This document shows positions 10,986 to 22,039 of a stretch of 64,000 bases of DNA, in pieces. The position numbers and the translations under genes were made by a program. How positions within the stretch are numbered: the stretch's first letter is position 1; every line of letters starts with the position of its first letter. The stretch is from Liopterus haemorrhoidalis (lineage: Eukaryota > Arthropoda > Insecta > Coleoptera > Dytiscidae). The stretch spans positions 53,985,201 to 54,049,200 of the forward strand of contig OZ020616.1 of assembly GCA_963971575.1 (NCBI GenBank), read 5' to 3'. The notes under the pieces were generated by a model. The model ran no database searches. It saw nothing but the letters and a program-made list of their open reading frames with translations, and had not been told where the DNA came from.

Positions 10986-12290
10986 CAATCAAGAAACAGG
11001 GTGTCCTCAGTTAGTCAATCACAAGAACCCTACGAAAAATTGACGACACAATGTTACCCAGGCGACATACAGACACTTGCTAGTTATATATGTACGATAT
11101 GTCTTTATGTTTTTGCGTGAATCTTGGGCAAACAAACAGACACACATAAATTGATTTTTTAATTATTTTAATTACCAGAAACGTGTGGAAACCAAATATG
11201 ACGCCGGAAAAAAAATGATATAGCTTTCGATTTCATTAATATTGAAGATAATCCCAAAAACAAACCAAATGAACTGTAAAAAATGAACTTTTAATGAAAT
11301 GATTGTAAAGGTATAGCATGCTTCATTTATCATCCATATCTTTCAGTCAATCAATTTAATTACCCCTTTACTCATACATAATTTGGCACGCCCGTTTTAT
11401 TCAAACCACACCTATGTGAACTGTAAATCAAACTTGTATCTTAAGTTAATTGAATCAAAACTTTACAAAAACGAAACAAATCTAGCTTTAGTTGTCAGTG
11501 TAGTAAATTTAACTGTTCAAATACAACTAACAATGTTTTGTTTTCGTCTTGCATTAGTTAGTAGTTCTGGAGCTTATTGCTCTGAACTCATAAGATTTAT
11601 CACCGACAATCCTTATTCTCATTTGAATTTGCCGTAGAAAATGTTTGATTCCGCATAAAATTCTACTTGAACACAACCACACGCATTTACATACGAAATA
11701 TCTGAATTTAAATATTTATTGTTCTATTTAATGCCTAATAAACTAAGGACGTAATCCCAATTTGAATCAGGAACTCCTCTATCTTTGGATACTTTGAGGT
11801 GGGCAGACTTTTTGCTTAATTTCTTTAAATTCTCCATCCTCCAAAAAATATCTTACCTAGACACAGGCGTGCAACCTGGGGGGTCAAGCCTGTGAGACCC
11901 CCGCAGGCTGCTTAAGCCCCTCAAAGAGCAACAAAAACACGTGGTTTTACGTGTTTTTTTAGTGCTCAAAAGCCATTTTTCTTTTCTGGGTGGGATCACG
12001 TCCAATTACAAGACAAATATGTCATTTAAAAAGGTATGTTTGAGTGTTTGGGAGGAGGTCAAACCCTTTAGCCCCCCCCCCCCCCGGGTATTTATAAAAA
12101 CTTTTCGCGATATTTTACTTGTCTATATCATGCTTTATCTTATTTATTTGTATTTGTCCATGCAACATTTCTTTTATTGAGTATGCGTATTTTTATTGAT
12201 TTTATTTATTTATTATTTAATTTATTATTTTTAATATGTAGTGTAGTCATTTAAATGGGCTGCGTTAGAAGCAAATAGCCTTTATTTAAG
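10986..12290. other. No gene seen; G/C-run element-like patch at 11.87-12.09 kb
   Basis: No supported coding sequence; an 84-residue frame near 11.4 kb has no recognisable feature. Around 11866-12090 the base composition shifts (CAGGCGTGCAACCTGGGGGG, and a C16-like run at ~12074), which looks like a small transposon fragment, but I found no partner end. Confidence 0.4.
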
Positions 12291-12578
12291 AATTAGAATT
12301 TATCAGGATTTTTTAGGTCAATTAATAAAAGACAAAATTTTGAAAAAAGACTCATTAGTCATGTTGCCTGTTAGTAAAATAAGAAAAAAATAATATATTT
12401 ACTTTTAGTGATAATGTGATATTCATATTTAGTATTCTGTGATATATTTTTAAATATTTAATATTTTATATTTTTAAGTTTTACCCAGATTTTAATGTGT
12501 TAAGTAATAATTGTGTAAAGTATGTTATTTAATAATATCATGCACGCACTATCCAAGATGTTACCTACAATCATTATA

Positions 12579-13501
12579 CAAGGTGTCTCAAAAGAAATTT
12601 TATATTTAGTGGATCGATTAAAAAAAAAAGTAAGCCGTATATAGAAAAAATGTTTATTAATTATTAAAATACACTTTTTGGGGATTTATTTCTTAAAAAT
12701 AATATCGTCTAAATGTAGACCCTCGCGTTCTCGGCACTCATTTAATCGAACAGTAAAATTACTTATGACGTCTCGGCAGGTGGACTCAGGGATGGCTGCC
12801 ATTTCGTGATGGATATTTTCTTTCAAATGCGCCAGTAAAGTCGGTTTATTGGCGTAAACTTTAGATTTAAGATAACCCCATAGGAAAAAGTCCATAGGGG
12901 TTAAATCTGGACTGCGTGGAGGCCAATTTATGTCACCTCTCCGGGAGATCAATTTGTCTGAGAATATTTCACGTGGCAAAGACATATTGGACGTGTGTGA
13001 AGTTGCTCCGTCCTGTTGGAACCATGTTCTTTGGTTATAGCCAGGAAAGTTTTGCAGTTCAGGTACCAAGAAGGTGTCTAACATCTCCACATAACGCTCT
13101 GAATTCACTGTAACTGCACGCCCCCACGAACAGACTGATTAACATTGTCCACGTTTTCTACCGTTCTTGATGACCTAGGTCGCCCGGATTTTGATTTATC
13201 CAGCGCTGTACCAGTCTCTTCAAACTTTTTAACCCAATGTCGAATGAGAGGAATGCTTGGCGCATCATTTAAGTGGCGAAAACCTCGAATACTGCAGAAT
13301 TTTCTACGCGCTACACTCGCCGAATCACCGTTTTTGTAAAACTCTCGCACGCATAACGCGCGGTCTGCTCCCGAGAAACGCTCCATAGCGACTGAATTCC
13401 CAAGAGCCAGGCTACCGATTGACATAACCCCCGCGCCCCTCGGATACGTTGCGTTCATGCAGTAAGCTAAATAATTATAAAATTTCTTTTGAGACACCTT
13501 G
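12579..13501 (-). mobile_element. Tc1/mariner-superfamily element, internally deleted
   Basis: Terminal inverted repeats CAAGGTGTCTCAAAAGAAAT... at 12579 and the matching reverse complement ending at 13501, about 25 bp, both flanked by TA (12577-12578, 13502-13503), the target of this superfamily. The 923-bp length is short for an autonomous copy because the middle of the transposase is gone. It lies inside the repeat at 12291-13708. Confidence 0.88.
12686..13386 (-). pseudogene. Transposase remnant, DNA-binding and C-terminal parts fused
   Basis: From the probable ATG at 13386 the frame reads MERFSGADRALCVREFYKN and on through a helix-turn-helix region ending RPRSSRTVENVDNVNQSV. The sequence then jumps, with a frame change near 13107, to VNSERYVEMLDTFLVPEL and continues through the QQDGATSHTS and SPDLTPMDFFLWGYL blocks to the stop at 12686. 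In intact relatives about 150-170 residues, including the first catalytic Asp, lie between these parts. The deletion with frame shift makes it inactive. It could still be mobilised by a relative through its intact ends. Confidence 0.88.
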
Positions 13502-13614
13502 TACACTGTTTATTATTATTGAATAAGTCTCTTTTCAATTATATCATTTACTGTAACACATTGTTCACAAATTTAAGTATTAATTTTCATTATTGTTTGT
13601 TTCTCTTCTCTTCA

Positions 13615-13660
13615 GAATAAACTGATGAAGATAATAAATTATCGAAACCGGTCTTTTTTC
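13615..13660 (+). ncRNA. Hammerhead ribozyme motif (type I, minimal stem III)
   Basis: All core elements are present in order: CTGATGA (13622-13628), stem II GATAAT/ATTATC closed by AA (13630-13643), GAAA (13644-13647), stem III AC/GT around CG, then the cleavage triplet GTC ending at C13653. Stem I pairs 13615-13621 (GAATAAA) with 13654-13660 (TTTTTTC), six of seven positions. The expected reaction is self-cleavage of the plus-strand RNA after C13653. The stem III stretch ACCGGT is self-complementary, which suits cleavage as a dimer, as reported for Penelope-associated hammerheads. Activity itself is inferred. Confidence 0.72.
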
Positions 13661-13741
13661 AAATTTTTGTCTTATTAATTGACCTAAAAAATCCTGATAA
13701 ATTCTAATACTTGATTAATGTCAAGGACGATAATTAAATAA

Positions 13742-14791
13742 CACTATGCAACAAATTAAGATTTTTTTTTCACTGGGTTTACAGTATGTAATTACGATTC
13801 CCTACCTTAAAATCAATTGAGGTTTATAAATAAAATTGTCACATCACGTCAGGTTCCATAGAGAAAAGCATTTATTGATTTTTTTAAAATTATATAAATT
13901 AGCGACACAAAACTTATATTTTTTTGTGTGATTGGCTTTCCTCTTGTAGTCAGTTATCGCGGTATCCCTCTGAAGGCACCAACAGTAGTCTGCAAGCATG
14001 GCTGGTTCCCATCTACCAGTCTGTAAAAGATTCCATTGTTTTATCTGGATCCTAATATTTCTTTGGTCAAATCTAAATCTCTGATAAGTTCGTTTAGTTC
14101 TGATTGACTAATCAAATGTGGTTCTGTAATAGTAGTTGGATCTTGAAATACCTCATCACTAAAAGGGCCGGGAACGTTATCTTCTTCCATAGAACTCGAT
14201 GAACTTGAAAATCGTTTTGGTATTGGAATGTCTGGAGAATGGGGTAGCGGCATTGATACTGATGGTACATTGGCATATTTCACTGAATGTTTTGATTTTT
14301 TAGAAAAACCCTTCACATTTGTCAAACAGAAATAACAGTCGTCTATGTGGTTTTTGGGTTCACGCCACTGTATTGGTACACCAAAAGGCATCACTTTTAT
14401 AGTACCGTTGTACCAACCCGTCAAATATTTATAACATTTTAAACAGCACACTTGGGGCACCCATGATTTGTCTTGATTTTTAATTACACTCTTAAAATAA
14501 GCTTGATAACACTTCTCAAGCAATGGAGAAATTGGCTTTTTTTCACTTTTAGGAGTAAATTGACCACAAACATAACAAAATAAGTTAGGAGAATTAACAC
14601 AAACGCGCGGCATTTTGTAGATTTATAACTAATCTAAATATTTTGATGTCAAGAATAAACAAATTAAGATTTTACTTATCTATGTTTTGAGACGTGATAT
14701 CTAAATATAAATTAGTTTTTTTTGCTTTCTAGGTATACCTAATACGAATTACTATTCGAAATATTGGTGAATTTTTTAGTGTTGCATAGTG
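13742..14791 (-). mobile_element. DNA transposon, internal-deletion derivative
   Basis: It is bounded by a perfect 12-bp inverted repeat, CACTATGCAACA at 13742-13753 and its reverse complement at 14780-14791. It contains the start and the end of one reverse-strand gene with the middle missing. Flanking TAATTA appears on both sides but not directly at both ends, so the target duplication is unresolved. I do not assign a superfamily. Confidence 0.55.
13844..14613 (-). pseudogene. Transposon protein, N-terminal 190 residues plus a C-terminal scrap
   Basis: The frame from ATG 14613 gives 190 residues: MPRVCVNSPNLFCYVCGQFT, then Cys pairs (C-Y-V-C, C-C-L-K-C) and a D-C-Y-F-C pair near residue 92, then a Ser/Pro/acidic linker and SELNELIRDLDLTKE. 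I recognise this as the N-terminus of a large protein family found with mobile DNA in arthropods and cnidarians. The family's C-terminal block follows in another frame (AMLADYCWCLQRD, ~13.9-14.03 kb, stop 13844-13846). The central several hundred residues are absent. The Cys pattern suggests zinc binding. The exact transposon name is not known to me. Confidence 0.6.
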
Positions 14792-16356
14792 TAATTAGAA
14801 CAAATAGCCTTTGCTGCTGTGCGCCAAATTTTTTAACTAATTAACTAACTCTAAATCACGCTATTCTCGTTACAGGGAAGTAATGGGGGTTGCCTACCAT
14901 GGCTGCTTCTTTTTACGTTTTTATATTCTGAATGGTAGAAGTTATAATACCAAATGCACAACTTTTTTAAAAAACAGGGTATAATTTAAAATTTGAAATA
15001 ATAGTGCGTGATAAGGAAATTTTTCCCTCACGAAAGTTACAAATGTGGCTGGTAAGTATCAAAAAGCTGAAAAAAACTGTTCTATTATATAATATTTATA
15101 AAAATAACAGAATAGAATTTTAAATTTAATAGTGAAAAATTAGTTTAGGATTAAATTGTGCAAATTGTTTCATCCAACATGCAGATCAAGAACCTCGCAG
15201 TTATGCAAGTTAATATTATACAATTTATACTAACAATATAATTTCACATGCCGTGTAGTTTGTGCAAATTAGAGAAGTCAGACTAGTCTCTATTCTGTTC
15301 ATAGATGTCCCTGTACATTCACCGCATAACACTGACAAATGTTATGGAACTTCTTTATTGGGCCGCATAGAATACAAATAGTTTCTTAACTATGTTGCAA
15401 ATTACATTTTTATAAAGTCAGAGTTTTGTTACCACACTTTTACGACTGAATTTAACGAATTATAAAATATTAAATTTATTACTTTGAGGTTTATTACATA
15501 CTTCTGCTAGTTTTAAAGTTTTCATTTTTTATGTTGTCATTCATTTTTAATTTATAAAGTATTAAGTCAAGTATTAACACGTTGAAGACGACGATCAAAA
15601 ATATAAATTATTTTATGGTCTGAATTTTTCTTAGTGCCCTCATTTGTTATATTACAATCAAGCAAGGCCGTAGCTGCAACCCTTTAATCGTATGTTCTTG
15701 TCGTTGACCGCTAGCAAAGGTATGGACGTAGGTTCAAATCCTGACCATACCAAATAATTTGTGTAAAATTATTTATTCAAATTACTAGTTATAAATTGTA
15801 AACTGTGCCTTTCTGTTTACGCTAAAAAAATATGTAAAATTGACCATATTATTTCTGAATGTACATAATGAAAAATTGGTCAAAAAACCTGGAAGCTGTA
15901 GGGTCAAGGGCTGTCGCACCAATGATGATAATAATGATGATTTTAAAATTAGGGGTCTTAAAAATATCCTTTAAAACTTTTTTAGCCCCAAAAATTTTTG
16001 TTATTTGTGCAATTAGTTTGCAAAGGAGTTTTTTTTTTAACCGAGTATAAATTTTCACAGTAGACTTTAACTGAGTGCCGAAAATGGTAGCAGGAAATTA
16101 ATTTTTAAAATATATGTTCTTTAATTTTATTATATATTGTACAAGCTGTTTCTCTCACGGCCAGCTCTATGTTGCCTGTTCAAGGGTGCGTAAAAGCACA
16201 GATTGTTTCATTTATGCACCGAAGAAAAAAGAACACGTGAATCACATAAAATGAGAAGACAAATTTCGTACAAAAAATTTCTTTAGACGTGCTAAGTATT
16301 ATTCAAAGACAAAATTATTTATTTTATAATGAACTTAGCTCAACTTAGCTAAATAT
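14792..16356. other. No gene seen; possible tRNA-derived SINE scrap near 15.7 kb
   Basis: At 15664-15755 a Pol III B-box-like AGGTTCAAATCC lies within short complementary arms GGTATGG/CCATACC. It does not fold as a tRNA, so a SINE scrap is the most I would claim. No coding sequence is supported. Confidence 0.35.
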
Positions 16357-16705
16357 TGTGACGAGAACGTTTTGATTTCCCTCATGGGACGCCTATGGTA
16401 GAATTTCGTGGTATAATCTGGATAGTTCTAGTAAGACACATCCATAGAATCATGTAGAAGTCTTTAGAAAAACTTGGAACATTGTAACAATCGAAAGGAG
16501 TTTACTGGTAACGAGATGTTTTTATGTAATCATTCGGTTTCCAGTACTTGTTCTGGCAAGTATACTGCCAGTTTGTGCCTCCGGGCGAAAAGTGCTGTTG
16601 GTATTTCGTATGCTACAAAAATATAAGTAAAACGTTTTAAGTGTAAATAAATTTTACCTTTTACAAAATTCTGCGTTTTTGTTTGAAGAACCCGAACACG
16701 TTACA
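16357..16705. repeat. Solo LTR with ATAT target duplication
   Basis: 349 bp from TGTGACGAGAACG to CACGTTACA, so TG...CA with complementary ends. It is flanked on both sides by ATAT (16353-16356 and 16706-16709). AATAAA lies near 16649. The size, ends and 4-bp duplication fit a gypsy-type solo LTR left by recombination between two LTRs. No other copy is in the window. Confidence 0.7.
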
Positions 16706-18139
16706 ATATTAAACAGTTTCAAACGACGCCCATTAGTGACACAGCTGGCTACAGGTGTATCCTAGATTGATATGTATGCAAATGGCATCAATAATACCTA
16801 TAATTATTTAATTTTCGTTAATTTTTAAAACAGATGTACAGAATATAAAATGATATAAATTTTATGTTTGACAATACTAGCAAAAAATAACATGAATGTA
16901 GACTTGTTCATGCAATTAAGAGTGAAATAATGAACGTACGTCTAATACTAATAAGCAGAACATTCACCAGCGTCACAATGACGTAAATTTTAAAATGTAA
17001 AATTATTTTTACCTAAAGTCATAACGAAATTTACAAAATTAAATATGCCAATGTGTAAAAAAACTTAGTATTCATAAAAAAAATCTCTTTGGAGGTCTGT
17101 TGAACTTATCTTGTGCGAAAATGGGCACTATGCCAGTCCTATTTATAGTTTGCCCAATAGCAACTTCTGCGTCTTGAAAGACAATAAGATGGTCGATTTT
17201 TGTTCCGTTTAAATTTGTATAAAATTTAAACAATGCTAATAATTATCTGTCAAAACAAATTCCCTTAATTTATCTTCCTTTCACAGGTGTTTAATTTTAC
17301 CTTCCACTTTATTAAAATTAATTTTGTTCATTCTGACTTGTTTTCTTTTCATTAAGCATCATTATTTGTTTTTAGTTATTTTAATTATCTATTAAAAGTT
17401 TTAACAAGGTAGCAGATTCACGATAGAGACGTTAAGTCTATGAATAATATTACTTGTTGCAATTTTGCTTTATCTCAGACATAACAAAACATAAAATTGG
17501 ATATTGATTTTATAAATATAAACTTCGCTAATCTGGAAGGACAGTAAAGAATAAATCAAAAATTAGGTCGAAAATGTGAAGTTGGAATTATGGACGGAAA
17601 AAAATACGCCTGATTTTTTAAGTTAACAAAATCAATATAGATATTTATAAATATTGTTAGCTTTCCAACAAAAAGTATCGTTAAGATAAAAACTAGAGAA
17701 ACATTTGAAGTTTCGCATTGCAAGAAGGCCTTAGAGATTATGAATACGCTACCCAGGTCTCTTACTGTACCGACGGAAACAGAAAGGGTGTGCAGTTTTG
17801 TGAAATCATTTAAAATATTGTTGTGAAACTGTAGCTCATCCGAAAAATATTGTCATTATGGTATAATTGTGTCCTAATGTCTCAATTCCTTGAGCAGCCT
17901 TTAGGCTGTGTAGGTCAAGATTGCTGACTTTGGGAATTAAAGAATGTGCAAAGTGTTGCGTGTTTGTCAACATAAGTTTTGAACTACATTCTAATGTGTT
18001 GATAAACATTATTCAATTATGCTGACTATGGTCTTTACTTGCTGCCAACAATTACACAAATGAATAATGTTTCCAAAACAATTGAGGTAGGACCTGACGT
18101 CATACTGTCCTGGTTAACAGTTATAAAATGGGGAAGTTA
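16706..18139. other. No gene seen
   Basis: AT-rich. Around 17.70-17.83 kb the plus strand can be read as a LINE-like C-terminal stretch (NTLPRSLTVPTETERV, SFVKSFKILL), but it is short and unsupported by context. Confidence 0.35.
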
Positions 18140-18805
18140 CATAAGTTCCTGTGCATGAACATTAGGCATTGGTAGATAAATAGGGCAGGTAAAGTCATTA
18201 TTTTTAATATCATGAAGATCTCACGACAGTCAGCTCTAAAAGGAGCACCAGCTATGACCCTAACAACTTTGCGTTGAAGAGCGAAAATTCTATGGGCTGC
18301 TGGTGAGTGTCCTCAGACAAGAATTCCATAGTTCAGGTGTGATTGAAATAGCGAAAAGTAGGTCATTAGCACTTTTTGGCAAACTTCTGCTTTCAAATTG
18401 GGAATTAAAAACGCCGTAGACCTTAGTTTCTTGCTTAAGAAGTCACAGTGCTGATTCCAGCGAAGTTGTGGGTCGATGTGTATACCAAGAGACTTGACGT
18501 ACCGGGGGTTTGAAAAATCGTGTTTCTTGGTGGAAATCAGCATTGATTCAGTTTTGCCAGTATTTAAAGTTAATTTATTCCTATCAAATCAAGATGCAGC
18601 GTGTTCTACCACGGATTTACTCTCTAAGCGAAGGGAATTTGATTAAGTGAGAATTTTTGCAGAGTAAGGTAGTATCATCTGCGTAAAGAATAGATTTTGA
18701 ATTTATAAAGAGAGGAAAGTCCTTTACGTACAGCAAAAATAGCAAAGGGCCAAGAATAGATCCTTGCGGGACACCAAAGTAAATAGGAAGAGCTTCAGAT
18801 TTGAC
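18140..18805 (-). pseudogene. LINE reverse transcriptase fragment (Jockey/CR1-like)
   Basis: Read on the minus strand from ~18805: FGVPQGSILGPLLFLLYVKD, then YADDTTLL (the catalytic Asp pair), a broken stretch, then LGIHIDPQLRWNQHCDFLSK and AEVCQKVLM...SHLNYGILV, a TGA where Trp is expected (18331), and IFALQRKVVRVIAGAPFR. This is the order of the palm and thumb of LINE reverse transcriptase. Frame changes and stops show a dead, 5'-truncated copy. The longest clean piece is 18313-18543. Confidence 0.8.
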
Positions 18806-19944
18806 ATCACCAAAAAGTATTAAGACAGAGATAACTGGAAATTTTTAGAACAAGCCTATATTCAGCAATAGATTGCCTGCTAGATGATGATCCTAAACTA
18901 CAACTTGCTATCGTCTTAGTAATTCGTTACTGTAAATAATAAACATTCTGCATAAAATATTAATAGATTATCTAATCTAGCATCTTTTTAAGCTTATATA
19001 AATCGTTTTATCTAAGCTGCGGGCGACGAGCAATCTCATCTCTCTGTCTGCGCTAGGAAAAGTATATCTAGTGCTGTCACAGAAGGGTTGTTAACCCATC
19101 GTTTATGCGGGTCGTTCTTGTGGTGACAAGTTTGTGAAGTAAAGCCTTCACGCTAATGAATGGTATAGAACTAAAAACTTTTAAAACCACTGCTTACAAA
19201 GTACAAAAGTGGGAGCTGAAACATCATGTTTACTGACGACATAACTTACAGAATAAAGACAAGCTTCTAACTTTTACACTAACATGTAAATTTTAAGTTA
19301 GTAAAAAAAAAAAGAAAATGATAAAAAATTGGATTATTAATTATTTTAAATGTCATGATCTGAAAAAGAACACTATGTTTACTGCCCTACAGTTTAAATG
19401 CTATTTCTTTGGAACCCCAAGGCAAAAAGCCAAACTAGCTGTCTTTCTTAATTTTGAGGTCAAAGGTTTTAAAATAATAATTTAGATGTATACTATTGAA
19501 TTTAGCCTTGATCAAAATTGATATTTTATAGCTGACTATCAGACCAATTCTGTAACTCTGTTACTATGATAATTGTAACTAAATTCGTCACTATGAGCAA
19601 GGTCAGTTACTATCATGAATGAAAGGCATTATACTTTTTATAATATATTATGTTATAGTAACGTTATTACACAGTAACTTTTTACAGAATTGATCTGTAT
19701 ATTTCTATATTTTTTAAATGTAGATATAATATACTATTTTACTTGTTATAAAATATAAAACTTAATACCATATTAGTTTTGAAGATCGCAATGAAATAAT
19801 AAAAGTTAGGGAACTCATAAAATTACAATAGAAGTAACATAACTAGGTGTGTCAACCCATAGCCGTAGGGATTAGTTTTTCATGCTACAAATCTTACTTA
19901 ATAGTCTAGTGTCTACGCACCATATTTTATGTTGATACTGCACT
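18806..19944. other. No gene seen
   Basis: AT-rich sequence without recognisable coding or repeat signals. Confidence 0.4.
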
Positions 19945-20190
19945 TGATGATAATGGAATGCCATTTGGCGCACGTGTTCCTTATAAAAATTAAATCATTT
20001 TGACCCGCAGCACCTATTTGTGCATCGAGGCAAATTCAAGATGGCGGCGAAAATAGTGCGCCAATTACAATAACGATAACTAATTTTTATGATAGAGCAA
20101 AATAGCTAAATACATATTTGTACAATGGACCTTTAGCTACAATTTTCCGCGTCGTACGCGAATTTTCGTCACTTAGTTTACAAGATACCG
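19945..20190 (+). repeat. Interspersed repeat, second copy at 30.70-30.96 kb
   Basis: This shares long stretches with the reverse complement of 30700-30960, for example GATAATGGAATGCCA, AAGATGGCGGC and TTTAGCTACAATTT. In the second copy the match continues into the long-TIR element at 30520-34488, so this is a fragment of that family. Confidence 0.7.
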
Positions 20191-20384
20191 TCCATAATTC
20201 ATTCTCAGACGCAAAAAAGTGATTTCTGAAATGGCTAACGAATTTCGTATGATATGGCTCGTTTTCTATTAATTTAATGTCGTAGATTACGAATCTCTTA
20301 TTAAAAAAAAAATTTAATTTTGATAGATTTTTTCCGCAAATTTGAGACATGATGGTATACTCTAGCACTGCAAATCTGCGTATA

Positions 20385-20697
20385 TTAAAAAAATTTGAAC
20401 ATATTGACAGTCCCTGCAGAATATATCCTCTCTTTGTCATTCTGGTGTATAAAAATGGAAATTTATTCCCGTTAAGCGACAATCACTCTCACGATACAAG
20501 AAACAGAAATCTACTTGTTCCACAGGCTCATAATACATCTGGTTACCAAAAAGGAGCATACTTTAATTGCTGTTAATACTTTAGTTCACTTCCTGAGAAC
20601 CTTAAAAAGGTCGAAAACATACAAAGCTTCAAATTTCAAGTAAAACGCCACCTATTACAAAATACCATCTATAATGTTGCTGACTACAACGCTGTGT
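20385..20697 (+). pseudogene. LINE C-terminal fragment with (TA)n tail
   Basis: The plus strand reads HSHDTRNRNLLVPQAHNTS..., then after a TAA at 20574-20576 continues SSLPENLKKVENIQSFKFQV and NVADYNAV before a stop. This is the usual C-terminal end of Jockey/CR1-type LINE ORF2 ('H.YNTR', 'LP..I', 'F...L...L'). A TAGTAT and a (TA)n tract follow at once. It is a 5'-truncated dead copy. Confidence 0.7.
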
Positions 20698-20699
20698 AG

Positions 20700-20702
<3 letters not shown>

Positions 20703-20744
<42 letters not shown>
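20703..20744. repeat. (TA)n microsatellite
   Basis: About 20 TA units between the LINE end and the Tc1-like element. The (TA)n tract was probably the LINE tail and then offered TA targets to the Tc1-like element, which is flanked by TA repeats on both sides. Confidence 0.85.
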
Positions 20745-20747
<3 letters not shown>

Positions 20748-22037
20748 TATTGGCCATAAAGATAGCAACTTTTGATAATCCTATTTTATTTTTATTCTAT
20801 TCAATATTTTTAAAATTAAAAAAATGTAATTCTTACCTTTAACAATCCTCTACATATATTATAGTAAAAAATTAAATTTTAATAGTAAATTCTGTTTTTT
20901 TTTATAGTATTTATTATTTTTACCTGGGCATAAAGATAGCAACTACTCTTAAAAAAATCTTTTTTTTATTAATTAAGAAAATGAATTATTATTAACAGAT
21001 CATTTTTAATATTTTGTATAGTAACCACCAGTATTTATAACTTCCCGACATCTTTTCGCCATTGATTCTAATAATTTCGTGATCATTTCATTATCAATAT
21101 TAGACCAGGCACCCTGCAAAGCTTTAAACAATTCTTCAATATTTGAATGCGTTTTGTTTCTAATCTTTCTGTTGACAATCTCCCAAAGGTTTTTTATTGG
21201 ATTTAAATCGGGTGACTGTGACGGCCAAGTCATTACGTTAATTTTTGAATCCTCGAACCATTTTTTTACCAACTTCGAAGAATGTTTTGTGCCATTATCA
21301 TGCTGAAAAATATGTTTTAAGGGCATGAACTCATCAGAATAAGGTTCCATAACATTTTGAAGGATGTCTATATATTTAAATCGATCCATTATTCCTTCAA
21401 TGTGGTATAGAGGACCCATGCCATATCCCGAGAAACAGCCCCATACCATTACACCGCCTCCGCCATGTTTAACTGTTGGCAAGGTGTGTTTTTGAACAAA
21501 TCTTTTATTAGCAGGCCTCCTAACGTAACTTACACCATCACTTTTAAACAAATTGAACTTAGATTCATCACTAAAAATAACTTTTTTCCATTGATCTACA
21601 GTCCAGTCAATATGATTTTTAGCAAATTCTAATCGGGCCTTCACATTCTTTTTGGATAGAAGTGGTTTTTTAGCGGGACGGCGGCTAAAAAGACCCTCAC
21701 TAACTAATCTTCTGCGAATAGTTCTTGTTGAGATGTTTTCTCGATCCACTTGTGGCAAAAGGCCCAAAATTTTCTCCGATGACAGAAAGGGGTTATTGGC
21801 AATTAAATAAATAATTTTTTTATCAGTTCGTTTTGTAGTTTTTCGTGGCTGTCCTGGAATTTTTGGAACTTTAAACGTACCTTCTTCTCAAAATCGTTTT
21901 ATAATTCGCGACACAGTAGATTTATTCTTTTAAATTTTGTGAAATCACATTTTGCAGAGTATTTATTTTCCAATATTATTATTAAAATTTGAAAAATTGA
22001 AAAATGTTAAAAGTTGCAATCTTTATGGCCAATACTG
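20745..22037 (-). mobile_element. Tc1-like DNA transposon
   Basis: 1293 bp. Inverted ends CAGTATTGGCCATAAAGAT (20745) and ATCTTTATGGCCAATACTG (22037), flanked by TA. A second copy of GGCATAAAGATAGCAACT lies 180 bp inside the left end (~20927), the direct-repeat arrangement of some Tc1-like elements; I see no equivalent inside the right end. It carries one reverse-strand transposase pseudogene. Confidence 0.93.
21006..21950 (-). pseudogene. Tc1-like transposase with catalytic Glu changed to Lys
   Basis: The clean frame from 21767 gives 253 residues. Catalytic region: FSDESKF (first Asp), FQHDNGTKHSS (second Asp) and SPDLNPIKNLWE, where the family has PIEN; the third acidic residue is replaced by Lys (AAA for GAA, a single G-to-A change). 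Upstream the frame continues with the DNA-binding region (STVSRIIKRF, GQPRKTTKRT), but a TGA at 21888-21890 and a further frame break near 21.93 kb interrupt it. The copy is inactive on three grounds. It ends in the family-typical NTGGYYTKY. Confidence 0.92.
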
Positions 22038-22039
22038 TA

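Larger units (their letters stand above)
12291..13708. mobile_element. Short Penelope-like/retrozyme-like repeat with inverted ends
   Basis: The ends form an imperfect inverted repeat of about 58-61 bp (12291-12351 against 13651-13708; core AGAATTTATCAGGATTTTTT). The right end follows directly on a hammerhead ribozyme motif (13615-13660). Hammerheads of this small type are known from terminal repeats of Penelope-like elements and from animal retrozymes. There is no reverse transcriptase frame. A 923-bp mariner interrupts it, so the original unit was about 0.5 kb. Assignment to the Penelope group rests on the ribozyme and on the inverted terminal copy, and is inference. Confidence 0.5.

Noticed and set aside
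11383..11637. 84-residue plus-strand frame
   Set aside because: No recognisable motif, no context, and composition like its surroundings.
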